NCBI GenBank assembly: GCA_021784375.1
Contig: JAJXSV010000154.1
Location: 1 to 5,840, forward strand
Direction of reading: 5' to 3'
Source: Actinomycetes bacterium
Lineage (GTDB): Bacteria; Actinomycetota; Actinomycetes; S36-B12; UBA5976
DNA length: 5,840 bases
Part shown: positions 1 through 5,227 of the stretch, piece by piece
How positions within the stretch are numbered: the stretch's first letter is position 1
How the letters are laid out: the number at the start of each line of letters is the position of its first letter
Notes under the pieces: model-generated
What the model saw: the letters and a program-made list of their open reading frames with translations, nothing else
What the model was told of the DNA's origin: nothing
Database searches by the model: none
Program-made: the position numbers and the translations under genes

Positions 1-864
1 GGCGATGGCCTGGAAGATCGCAGCGGCATTGCCGGGGCGGTCCGGAACGCCGACGACGGTGACCTTGGCCTCACTGCGGTCGTGCGCGATGCCAGCGATG
101 ATCGGTTGTTCCATGTTGTCTCCTATGGGGCGTTCCTTGGTGACCCACGTGCCTTCCTTGTGGGAGAAGGACGAACGGACGTGAACGGGAAGGTCGAAGC
201 GACGCGCGTACTCCACGCAGCGCAGGTGCAGCACCTTGGCGCCGCTCGCAGCCAACTCCAGCATCTCCTCGTAGGTGACGCTCGTGAGCTTGCGCGCAAG
301 CGGCACCACGCGCGGATCGGCGGAGAAGATGCCGTCGACGTCCGTGTAGATCTCGCAGACGTCGGCGTCGAGCGCTGCGGCGAGGGCGACGGCAGTGGTG
401 TCCGAGCCGCCGCGGCCGAGGGTGGTGATGTCCTTGGTCTTCTGGGACACGCCTTGGAAGCCGGCCACGATGGCGATTGCCCCGTCGTTGATGGCTTCGC
501 GGATGCGGCCGGGCGTGACGTCGATGATGCGGGCCTTGCCATGCTGTGAGTCCGTGATCACGCCGGCCTGCGACCCGGTGAACGAGCGCGCCTCCATGCC
601 CAGGTTGTTCACGGCCATGGCAAGCAGCGCCATGGAGATCCGCTCTCCGGCGGTGAGCAGCATGTCGAGTTCGCGGGGCTGGGGCAGCGGCGTCACCTGG
701 TTGGCGAGATCGACGAGTTCGTCGGTCGTGTCGCCCATGGCCGACACCACGACCACCACGTCATTGCCGGCACGCTTGGTCTCGACGATGCGCTTGGCCA
801 CGCGCTTGATGGACTCGGCGTCGGCCACCGAGGATCCGCCGTACTTCTGGACGACCATTCCCAC
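1..864 (-). CDS. ask: Aspartate kinase, alpha/beta type (3' part beyond left edge)
   Basis: Catalyses ATP-dependent phosphorylation of L-aspartate to aspartyl-4-phosphate, the first step toward lysine, diaminopimelate, threonine and methionine, in the cytoplasm. The visible 288 residues contain the whole amino-acid kinase domain: KYGGSSV at 7-13 (substrate and nucleotide binding), TAGERIS at 71-77, GRGGSDTTA at 150-158 and [13 protein letters not shown] at 173-185. The first ACT regulatory domain begins after about residue 263 ([10 protein letters not shown]) and is cut by the window edge. The GTG at 864 is preferred because GAGGGG (877-872) precedes it by 7 nt and it gives the usual short N-terminus before VVQKYGG. 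An in-frame GTG at 879 would add five residues. An internal start for a beta subunit is annotated separately. In related actinobacteria asd usually follows; that region is outside the window. Family assignment is certain; 'lysC' is a synonym. Confidence 0.98.
   Translation of the reverse strand, partial: MGMVVQKYGGSSVADAESIKRVAKRIVETKRAGNDVVVVVSAMGDTTDELVDLANQVTPLPQPRELDMLLTAGERISMALLAMAVNNLGMEARSFTGSQAGVITDSQHGKARIIDVTPGRIREAINDGAIAIVAGFQGVSQKTKDITTLGRGGSDTTAVALAAALDADVCEIYTDVDGIFSADPRVVPLARKLTSVTYEEMLELAASGAKVLHLRCVEYARRFDLPVHVRSSFSHKEGTWVTKERPIGDNMEQPIIAGIAHDRSEAKVTVVGVPDRPGNAAAIFQAIA
112..124 (-). promoter_or_regulatory. Internal RBS and ATG for the aspartate kinase beta subunit
   Basis: Within ask, the minus strand reads AGGAGACAACATG (124 to 112): a strong Shine-Dalgarno sequence followed by an ATG that is codon 251 of the main frame. 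The protein from here begins [20 protein letters not shown]. Corynebacterial and Bacillus-type aspartate kinases make a regulatory beta subunit from an in-frame internal start at about residue 250, and the product begins with similar residues. The site therefore very likely yields a separate ACT-domain subunit that joins the alpha subunit in a heterotetramer. The SD and ATG are seen directly; beta-subunit production is inferred from the family. Confidence 0.85.
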
Positions 865-1073
865 AGGAGTTCCCCTCACGTGTCGGATCGATGCGCGATC
901 CCTGTCCACGGGGCGACCGACCCGGTCGAGCAGGGGTCTCGGGGTCGAGCACATCGCGGCTGCGGGGACATGCTGACACGCTCGGAACGGGCATTCCAGC
1001 GAAGTCCACATATTGAGACACGGCAACGTCTCAGCATGCGAGAATTTCCGGGCCCTGAGCAATCAGGGCGCGG
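865..1073 (-). other. ask upstream region / recR-ask intergenic
   Basis: This 209-bp gap must hold the ask promoter and leader unless ask is read from dnaX-recR. No convincing -35/-10 pair is visible. It contains the ask ribosome-binding site GAGGGG (877-872), an inverted repeat with TGAGAC/GTCTCA arms (1014-1019 and 1028-1033), and an overlapping imperfect dyad on the minus strand, GTCTCAATATGTGGAC (1019 to 1004), matching its own reverse complement at 10 of 16 positions. Either could be an operator or leader structure. No riboswitch family is recognised. A GTG-started frame from 1021 overlaps the ask start out of frame and resembles no known protein. Confidence 0.4.
1052..1069 (-). terminator. 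Hairpin just after recR stop, possible terminator
   Basis: A perfect 7-bp stem (GCCCTGA, 1052-1058, with TCAGGGC, 1063-1069) closes a 4-nt loop, only 4 nt beyond the recR stop codon. There is no U-tract after it on the minus strand; the next bases are GGAAATTC after the flanking CC. It could be a U-less terminator or a 3'-end stabilising hairpin for the dnaX-recR transcript. If it does not terminate, ask would be cotranscribed with dnaX and recR. Confidence 0.45.
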
Positions 1074-1667
1074 TTAGACGGTGCGTCGACCCGCGAAGGC
1101 CCGGCCCAGCGTCACCTCGTCGGCGTACTCCAGATCGCCGCCCACCGGCAGCCCACTGGCGAGCCGGCTCACCGTGAGTCCCATGGGCCCGAGCAGGCGG
1201 GCCAGGTAGGTGGCGGTGGCCTCCCCCTCGAGGTTGGGATCGGTCGCGATGATGATCTCCTGCACCGTGCCGTCGGCCAGTCGGGGCAGCAGTTCGCGGA
1301 TGCGCAGATCATCGGGGCCGACACCATCGATGGGGTTGATGGCGCCTCCGAGCACGTGGTACTTGCCGCGGAACTCGCGGGTGCGTTCGATCGCGATGAC
1401 GTCCTTCGGCTCCTCCACGACGCAGATCGAGGTCTGATCGCGCCGCGGGTCTCGGCACACGCGACACAGGTCCGCCTCGCTCACGTTGCCGCACTCAGTG
1501 CAGAAGCGCACACGCTCCTTGACCTCCTGCAGCAACTGGGCCAGCCGATGGACGTCGGTGACGTCGGCCTGCAGGATGTGGAAGGCCAGGCGCTGCGCGC
1601 TCTTGGGGCCGATGCCGGGCAGTCGGCCCAACTCGTCGATGAGGTCCTGAACGATGCCTTCGTACAT
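1074..1667 (-). CDS. recR: Recombination mediator protein RecR
   Basis: RecR acts with RecF and RecO to load RecA on single-stranded DNA at gaps during recombinational repair. It is full length at 197 residues, the usual family size. Domains in order: helix-hairpin-helix [15 protein letters not shown] (16-30), a four-cysteine zinc motif (C56, C59, C68, C71), a Toprim domain from about 80 to 175 with VVEEP (83-87) and [12 protein letters not shown] (141-152), and the C-terminal segment [16 protein letters not shown] (176-191). The ATG at 1667 shares its A with the dnaX TGA (TGATG), so translation is probably coupled to dnaX. No own Shine-Dalgarno is needed or obvious, because its upstream sequence is the dnaX 3' end. 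The ybaB/ebfC gene that commonly lies between dnaX and recR is absent here. Confidence 0.98.
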   Translation of the reverse strand: MYEGIVQDLIDELGRLPGIGPKSAQRLAFHILQADVTDVHRLAQLLQEVKERVRFCTECGNVSEADLCRVCRDPRRDQTSICVVEEPKDVIAIERTREFRGKYHVLGGAINPIDGVGPDDLRIRELLPRLADGTVQEIIIATDPNLEGEATATYLARLLGPMGLTVSRLASGLPVGGDLEYADEVTLGRAFAGRRTV

Positions 1668-3601
1668 CAGGTGTCCAGGTCAACTTCGGCGATGACGACC
1701 CCGCCAAGCGCCTGCTTGGCCAGTTCGATGCCGCGCAGCACGTCCTCCGCGTCGTCATCATCGATGGATGGTGCGTCGACCACCGCTTCGACGGCGACCT
1801 CGGCTGCCACCGACGCCTCCGCGCGCGCCCGGGCGTTCCTGGACGGTACGGCTTCCTTCTCAGCCGGAGGTGTTGCGGCAGCGGGCAGCGGCGCCTTGGC
1901 CCCTTGGTCGAGGACCAACTCGATGCGTAGCGGGCGGCGGACGACCTGCTGCACGGCGGAGGAGAGCACGGCATCGAGGTTGCGCGACCGAGCCACGGTG
2001 TACGAACCCTGCTGGGGCAGCGCGACCACGAGTTCGTCACCGTTCACACCAGCCGGTGCGGAATCGGCGAACACCGTCCACGCCGTGCGGCCACCCGCCG
2101 GCGTGCTCTTCACGGCTTCCAACACGGCTGGCCAGAGCGTGCGAATGGACTCGAGGTCCACCGGCACCGCGCCCGGGCCCGGCGACGGCACTGCGCGCGG
2201 GGCGGGTGCGGGAGCACTGGGTGCGGCCGTGGCCGCAGGCCCCTCGGCTGCCAGGCTGGCGACCACGGGGTCTGCGTCGACGGCGGGCGCCGCCGCACTC
2301 GCTCGCGCGGTCGTCGGGGCCACGTCGGAAAGCTTCCGAGGTCTGCCCGTTTCCTGTGCCGCGACCGGTGCCTCCATGGGCGCAGGGTGCGGCGCCGTGG
2401 CGGCGGGGGCGGTGACGATGGAGGTCGTGTGCACCGGCAACGCCGCCACCCGGCGCTCCAGGGCGTCGAGTCGTGCAGCGAGCGCGCCCACGCCAGCCTC
2501 GCCGCTCGGGAGCAGCAGTCGTGCCGCGAGCAACTCCAGCTGCAGCCGGGGCGCGGTGGCGCCACGCAAGGCTGACAGACCCTCGTTCACCGTGTCCGCG
2601 GCCCGGGAGAGCGTTGGCAGGCCGAGGGCTTCTGCTTGAGCGCGCAGCACTGGGAAGCGATCAGCGGGGGCATCGATGAGTCCGTGTTCGGCCGCCTCAG
2701 GTGCCGCCGAGAGGATGATGAGGTCTCGGAAGCGCTCGAGCAGATCGGTGACGAAGCGGCGCGGATCGTGCCCGCCGCTCACCACGTCATCCACGACGTT
2801 GAAGAGATGCGCCCCGGACGCCGAACCCAACGCGTCGACGACCGCGTCGAGCAGCGTGTCATTGGTGAAGCCCAACTGCGAGAGCGCGTCGACGTAGGTG
2901 ACGCCCTCCGGACCTGCGCCTCCGACGAGCTGGCCGAGGATCGACTGCGCATCGCGGACGCTGCCACCACTGGCGCGTGCGACGAGTGCGAGCGCAGCGG
3001 GATCGGCCGCCACCCCTTCCTTGGCGCAGATCATCGAGAGGTTCTCGACGAGCAGCTTCGCCGGCACCAGCCGGAACGGGTAGTGATGCGTGCGCGAGCG
3101 GATGGTGCCGAGCAGCTTGTCCGGCTCGGTGGTCGCAAACACGAAGCGCAGGTGCTCCGGCGGCTCCTCCACCAGCTTGAGGAGGGCGTTCGCCGCCTCG
3201 GTGGTGAGCTGGTGCGCCTCGTCGATGATGTAGATCTTGAACCGTGACGACGCCGGCGCGTAGACCGCCTTCTCACGCAGTTCACGGGCCTGGTCGATGC
3301 CCCGGTTGCTGGCAGCGTCCAGCTCGATGACGTCCATCGAGCCCGGCCCGTTGGGCGCGAGTTCGACGCAGCTCTGGCAGACGCCGCAGGGTTCGGGGGT
3401 GGGGCCCTGCGCGCAGTTCAACGAACGGGCCAAGATGCGCGCACTCGAGGTCTTGCCGCAGCCGCGAGGGCCTGAGAACAGGTAGGCATGATGGGCGCGG
3501 TTGGCCGCCAGGGCCCGCATGAGGGGCACGGTGACGTGATCCTGACCGATGAGGTCCGCGAATCGCCCTGGACGATATGTGCGATAGAGGGCGAGCGACA
3601 T
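1667..3601 (-). CDS. dnaX: DNA polymerase III subunit gamma/tau (DnaX)
   Basis: Clamp-loader ATPase of the replicative polymerase, 644 residues. It begins [14 protein letters not shown], the conserved family N-terminus, which fixes the ATG at 3601; an in-frame start further upstream would only add an unconserved extension. Seen in order: Walker A GPRGCGKT (44-51), zinc-binding cysteines C63, C72, C75 and C78, DEAH box IIDEAH (125-130), sensor 1 and arginine-finger region [16 protein letters not shown] (155-170), sensor 2 GGSVRDAQ (212-219), and a lid and oligomerisation helical domain to about 390. An Ala/Pro-rich linker follows (about 390-480), then a tau-type C-terminal domain (about 483-565) and an acidic tail with DDDDAED near 614-620. 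Only a full-length tau product is expected, since no slippery A-rich frameshift site is visible. No Shine-Dalgarno precedes the ATG; a -10-like TACCCT lies 7 nt upstream, suggesting a leaderless mRNA. It ends in a one-base overlap with recR. Confidence 0.98.
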   Translation of the reverse strand: MSLALYRTYRPGRFADLIGQDHVTVPLMRALAANRAHHAYLFSGPRGCGKTSSARILARSLNCAQGPTPEPCGVCQSCVELAPNGPGSMDVIELDAASNRGIDQARELREKAVYAPASSRFKIYIIDEAHQLTTEAANALLKLVEEPPEHLRFVFATTEPDKLLGTIRSRTHHYPFRLVPAKLLVENLSMICAKEGVAADPAALALVARASGGSVRDAQSILGQLVGGAGPEGVTYVDALSQLGFTNDTLLDAVVDALGSASGAHLFNVVDDVVSGGHDPRRFVTDLLERFRDLIILSAAPEAAEHGLIDAPADRFPVLRAQAEALGLPTLSRAADTVNEGLSALRGATAPRLQLELLAARLLLPSGEAGVGALAARLDALERRVAALPVHTTSIVTAPAATAPHPAPMEAPVAAQETGRPRKLSDVAPTTARASAAAPAVDADPVVASLAAEGPAATAAPSAPAPAPRAVPSPGPGAVPVDLESIRTLWPAVLEAVKSTPAGGRTAWTVFADSAPAGVNGDELVVALPQQGSYTVARSRNLDAVLSSAVQQVVRRPLRIELVLDQGAKAPLPAAATPPAEKEAVPSRNARARAEASVAAEVAVEAVVDAPSIDDDDAEDVLRGIELAKQALGGVVIAEVDLDT

Positions 3602-3608
3602 GTGCCCG

Positions 3609-3614
3609 AGGGTA
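3609..3614 (-). promoter_or_regulatory. Candidate -10 box of dnaX (leaderless)
   Basis: The minus strand reads TACCCT followed by 7 nt (CGGGCAC) and the dnaX ATG. The hexamer fits the actinobacterial TANNNT -10 pattern, and the distance would put the transcript start at or next to the A of ATG. No purine-rich ribosome-binding site is present in the preceding 20 nt, consistent with leaderless translation, which is common in actinobacteria. No good -35 element is seen. A 12-nt dyad, GTCGG/CCGAC (3618-3629), lies just upstream. Confidence 0.45.
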
Positions 3615-3771
3615 GTCGTCGGGACCGACAGCAGCACTTCGCCCGCTCACGGCCTCCCACCGTTCGAACGTCCGCCGACATCGCCAACAGCAAGGACGGC
3701 GCATACCGCTTGAAGAGCCGGGGCCCAAAGAGCATCCCCGCCGCCAAGAACACCGACTGCTCGGGAGTGCG

Positions 3772-3918
3772 TCAGTCCTCAATCGGCGTAGGCGGGGTCC
3801 AGGTTCCGTCGGCATCGACAGGAGCCGGTGGCATCGGCGCTGCCAGGTCAGCACAATCGGTGAGAAGTCGCCCCGGAACGCACGAAACTCCCCGCGAGAA
3901 CCTCTCAGAGGCTCCCAT
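3772..3918 (-). CDS. Possible small ORF or gene remnant, 48 codons
   Basis: ATG at 3918 to TGA at 3772 encodes 48 residues. The last part, PMPPAPVDADGTWTPPTPIED, approximated here as residues 29-48, looks like the low-complexity tail of a normal actinobacterial protein. The first third overlaps the inverted repeat and does not look protein-like. The frame continues open past the TGA with a hydrophobic, GC3-rich stretch (VFLAAGMLFGPRLFKRYAPS, from 3753). There is no clear ribosome-binding site and no family is recognised. It could be a chance frame, a genuine small protein or the tail of a decayed gene; chance is the most likely. Confidence 0.2.
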   Translation of the reverse strand: MGASERFSRGVSCVPGRLLTDCADLAAPMPPAPVDADGTWTPPTPIED

Positions 3919-3930
3919 CGGGGAGTTTCG
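3883..3930 (-). terminator. 12-bp perfect inverted repeat, likely terminator of the tRNA-Ser(CGA) transcript
   Basis: CGAAACTCCCCG (3883-3894) is repeated exactly inverted as CGGGGAGTTTCG (3919-3930). The 24-nt interior holds a smaller hairpin (CCTC/GAGG within 3901-3911), so the RNA would fold as a long stem with a nested stem-loop. On the minus strand it begins 35 nt beyond the tRNA-Ser CCA end, where a terminator or processing signal would be expected. The run after the stem is weak (GTTTCG is inside the arm and GTGCG follows), so a canonical U-tract is missing. A regulatory palindrome or a small dispersed repeat remains possible. Confidence 0.5.
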
Positions 3931-3956
3931 CAACGTGGATCCCTACAGTTTCGCAA
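3924..3956. repeat. Direct repeat AGTTTCGCAA, two copies
   Basis: The 10-mer AGTTTCGCAA occurs at 3924-3933 and again at 3947-3956, 23 nt apart. The left copy overlaps the right arm of the inverted repeat, so the core AGTTTCG is present three times in 75 bp counting the inverted left arm. The second copy sits 8 nt from the encoded CCA of the tRNA gene. This might be a protein-binding cluster or a trace of duplication; no function is shown. Confidence 0.6.
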
Positions 3957-3964
3957 GGACCCCT

Positions 3965-4054
3965 TGGCGGTGACGGTGGGATTTGAACCCACGGTGAGCT
4001 TTCACCCACACACGCTTTCGAGGCGTGCTCCTTAGGCCACTCGGACACATCACC
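3965..4054 (-). tRNA. tRNA-Ser (anticodon CGA), with encoded CCA
   Basis: On the minus strand the 5' acceptor strand GGTGATG (4054-4048) pairs with CGTCACC (3975-3969), followed by discriminator G and an encoded CCA (3967-3965). The anticodon stem CACGC/GCGTG encloses loop CTCGAAA, giving anticodon CGA, which reads UCG. A long variable arm (GGTGA/TCACC stem) marks a class II serine tRNA. The T arm is GTGGG-TTCAAAT-CCCAC. The gene has its own -10-like hexamer 7 nt upstream and follows the LytR_C gene by 47 nt. Confidence 0.97.
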
Positions 4055-4061
4055 GCGCCGA

Positions 4062-4067
4062 ACAATA
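4062..4067 (-). promoter_or_regulatory. Candidate -10 box of tRNA-Ser(CGA)
   Basis: The minus strand reads TATTGT, then 7 nt (TCGGCGC), then the mature tRNA 5' end at 4054. The hexamer is close to TATAAT. A possible -35 (TTGCCC, 4088-4083) is only 15 nt upstream, which is short. The position puts transcription initiation at or next to the first tRNA base. Confidence 0.5.
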
Positions 4068-4101
4068 GCGGAGGAGCGTGCGGGGCAAGAATCCCGTTGG
4101 C

Positions 4102-4665
4102 TCAGAACGTGGGGCAGCCCTTGCCGGACGCCTGCGCCGAGGGGATGGCCAGGATGGCGCTCACCTGCTGGTCCGGTGCCAGTTGGCCGAAGGAGTCGCC
4201 GATGATGAGGTCGACAGAGCCGTCGTTGGGTTTCTTGGTGGGATCGACCTTCGCGACGCCACCCGGCACATAGGCGGCAAGACGGTCCGCCGCCGGACGG
4301 TGACCGGCCGCGTAGCGGATCTCGGCGATGCCCTTGATGTTGGCCGAGGAGGAGCCGACGATGCCGTTCTTGAAGCCACGGGTGCGAAGGTCGACGGCGG
4401 TGATCGCGGCCAGGCCCACCCGCTTGGTGGCGTTGTACACGTTGACCGTGATCGCACTGGGATGGGGAAGCACCTTGGCGGGGATGACCTGGATGAAGGT
4501 GCAGTCACTCTTCGTGTTCACCACGCGCGCACCCGGTTTCACGAGCCATGCGGCGCCGAAGCCGATGGCGAACACGAGCAGGAAGGGCAGCACGGCCTTC
4601 AGGCGATCTCGGCGACGCACCCGGTACTGGTAGGAACTGAGATGGGGCCGAGCCGAGTAGGTCAC
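4102..4665 (-). CDS. LytR_C-domain membrane protein, Cei-like
   Basis: A 187-residue protein with a basic cytoplasmic N-terminus (RVRRRDRLK, 15-23), one transmembrane helix at about 24-42 (AVLPFLLVFAIGFGAAWLV) and an exported domain. Residues about 72-160 match the LytR C-terminal fold: VNVYNATKRVGLA (74-86), LRTRGFKNGIVG (93-104) and VDLIIGDSFGQL (151-162). Two cysteines, C55 and C184, lie outside the membrane and could form a disulfide. The size and layout resemble the mycobacterial cell-envelope integrity protein Cei (Rv2700). There is no LCP catalytic domain, so it is not itself a ligase. The GTG start at 4665 is supported by GGAGG 5 nt upstream. It starts 26 nt after the CCA of tRNA-Ser(GGA) with no terminator between, so it may be cotranscribed with that tRNA. 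The family call is firm; the role is inferred. Confidence 0.88.
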   Translation of the reverse strand: MTYSARPHLSSYQYRVRRRDRLKAVLPFLLVFAIGFGAAWLVKPGARVVNTKSDCTFIQVIPAKVLPHPSAITVNVYNATKRVGLAAITAVDLRTRGFKNGIVGSSSANIKGIAEIRYAAGHRPAADRLAAYVPGGVAKVDPTKKPNDGSVDLIIGDSFGQLAPDQQVSAILAIPSAQASGKGCPTF

Positions 4666-4691
4666 CGGGCCTCCACTTCGTTCAAGAGCAG

Positions 4692-4779
4692 TGGCGGAGG
4701 ATGCGGGATTCGAACCCGCGAGGCGTTTCCACCAACACGCTTTCCAAGCGTGCGCACTAGGCCACTATGCGAATCCTCC
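4692..4779 (-). tRNA. tRNA-Ser (anticodon GGA), with encoded CCA
   Basis: On the minus strand acceptor GGAGGAT (4779-4773) pairs with ATCCTCC (4702-4696), followed by discriminator G and an encoded CCA (4694-4692). The anticodon stem CACGC/GCGTG encloses TTGGAAA, giving anticodon GGA, which reads UCC and UCU. The T arm is GCGGG-TTCGAAT-CCCGC, and a long variable arm is present as expected for class II serine tRNA. The anticodon stem is identical to that of the tRNA-Ser(CGA) about 640 bp away. The LytR_C gene follows 26 nt downstream on the same strand. Confidence 0.97.
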
Positions 4780-4786
4780 GGCGCGA

Positions 4787-4792
4787 AGGTTA
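4787..4792 (-). promoter_or_regulatory. Candidate -10 box of tRNA-Ser(GGA)
   Basis: The minus strand reads TAACCT, then 7 nt (TCGCGCC), then the mature tRNA 5' end at 4779. It fits TANNNT. A weak -35 candidate TTTCGG (4816-4811) lies 18 nt upstream. The geometry is the same as at tRNA-Ser(CGA) and at dnaX. This promoter may also serve the LytR_C gene. Confidence 0.45.
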
Positions 4793-4899
4793 CCGGGCCG
4801 AACGACGGCGCCGAAATCGTCCGTCCTCGCGGCCGCCTCGCCGTTGGTGCTCGGGCGCGGGCAGGACAGGCGCCGGGGCAGCCCAGCAGGTCAGCGACC

Positions 4900-4905
4900 T
4901 ACAAT
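4900..4905 (+). promoter_or_regulatory. -10 box of the SRP RNA gene
   Basis: TACAAT matches the TATAAT consensus at 5 of 6 positions and lies 8 nt before G4914-proximal stem bases, placing the transcript start at about 4911-4913. No recognisable -35 hexamer is seen 16-18 nt upstream. Confidence 0.6.
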
Positions 4906-4907
4906 TG

Positions 4908-5003
4908 GCGCAGCCCCCCATGCGGTGGCATCACGCCCAATCCCCCCAGGGCCGGAAGGCAGCAAGGGTAAGCGTGCTCTGGCAGGTGCATGGGGGGCCC
5001 TTT
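4908..5003 (+). ncRNA. ffs: Signal recognition particle RNA, 4.5S type
   Basis: RNA component of the SRP; it binds Ffh and targets nascent membrane and secreted proteins to FtsY. The conserved domain IV is plain: GGCCGGAAGGCAGCAAGGG (4950-4968), with the GGAA tetraloop closed by GCC/GGC and the asymmetric loop AGCA. The closing helix is CCCCCCATGC (4914-4923) with GCATGGGGGG (4988-4997), 10 perfect base pairs. No Alu domain is present, so it is the small bacterial form. Exact ends are uncertain by several bases: the -10 box suggests a 5' end near 4912. The run TTTT (5001-5004) right after the closing helix would terminate transcription, the SRP stem acting as the terminator hairpin. It is the only plus-strand gene here. 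Location near dnaX and recR is a common actinobacterial arrangement. Confidence 0.96.
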
Positions 5004-5174
5004 TGTGGCCGCGGCCGGTGGGCGCCGCGGGGGACGAGACCGGATGCGCATTCTCGAAGGACGTCGTCACCGAGGATCCGACCCTGTCCGGGGCCCTCGG
5101 TTGGGGTGCGGGACACCTCACGCGTCTCTTGCGATCACTCCGCTCGATGAACGGCGAATGCGACGGGTTCCGCG

Positions 5175-5196
5175 TCAGGCAGCGGTGTTTGCCTGA
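5175..5196. terminator. Inverted repeat between ffs and gatD, possible terminator
   Basis: TCAGGCA (5175-5181) pairs with TGCCTGA (5190-5196) around an 8-nt loop, in the gap between the convergent ffs and gatD genes. No U-tract follows on either strand. Together with the next hairpin it probably marks the end of gatD transcription. Confidence 0.35.
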
Positions 5197-5208
5197 ACCA
5201 GCAGCTGG

Positions 5209-5227
5209 GTGGACGTGAAGCGTCCAC
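5209..5227 (-). terminator. Hairpin abutting the gatD stop codon
   Basis: GTGGACG (5209-5215) and CGTCCAC (5221-5227) form a 7-bp stem with a 5-nt loop. On the minus strand the stem begins at the base directly after the TGA of gatD. No U-tract follows, as for the hairpin after recR, so it may be a U-less terminator or a 3'-end protecting structure. Confidence 0.4.

Larger units (their letters stand above)
3602..3964. other. Non-coding gap between tRNA-Ser(CGA) and dnaX
   Basis: This 363-bp stretch has no gene I can support with confidence. From the right it contains a direct repeat of AGTTTCGCAA (3924-3933 and 3947-3956), a perfect 12-bp inverted repeat (3883-3930), a 48-codon minus-strand frame (3918 to 3772) with a plausible protein-like C-terminus, a further hydrophobic stretch in the same frame after the stop (3771 to about 3640), and the candidate dnaX promoter. 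Long frames on both strands that run on into dnaX antisense or out-of-frame sequence are shadows. Confidence 0.6.

Noticed and set aside
141..149. Unusual Asp in the RecR Toprim motif ([10 protein letters not shown] instead of ATNP)
   Set aside because: The Asp form is normal in actinobacterial RecR, for example in mycobacteria, so it is not a variant of note.
82..976. Plus-strand frames of 155 and 193 codons across the ask gene
   Set aside because: They are antisense shadows of the aspartate kinase frame, whose motifs are unmistakable on the minus strand.
1356..2639. A 427-codon plus-strand frame over recR and dnaX
   Set aside because: It is antisense to two well-supported genes, has low-complexity Ala/Ser/Thr composition and contains no recognisable domain.
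1667..3601. Programmed frameshift in dnaX producing a gamma form
   Set aside because: No A-rich slippery heptamer or suitable poly-A/poly-G run is visible; the single long frame encodes a full tau-like protein.
3965..4779. Prophage or integrative element inserted at one of the tRNA-Ser genes
   Set aside because: Both tRNA genes are complete, no integrase or phage-like genes are present, and no duplicated tRNA 3' end is seen nearby.
4078..5218. Plus-strand frames of 297 and 175 codons spanning the tRNA and LytR_C region
   Set aside because: They run through tRNA and SRP RNA genes and antisense to LytR_C, so they cannot be real proteins.
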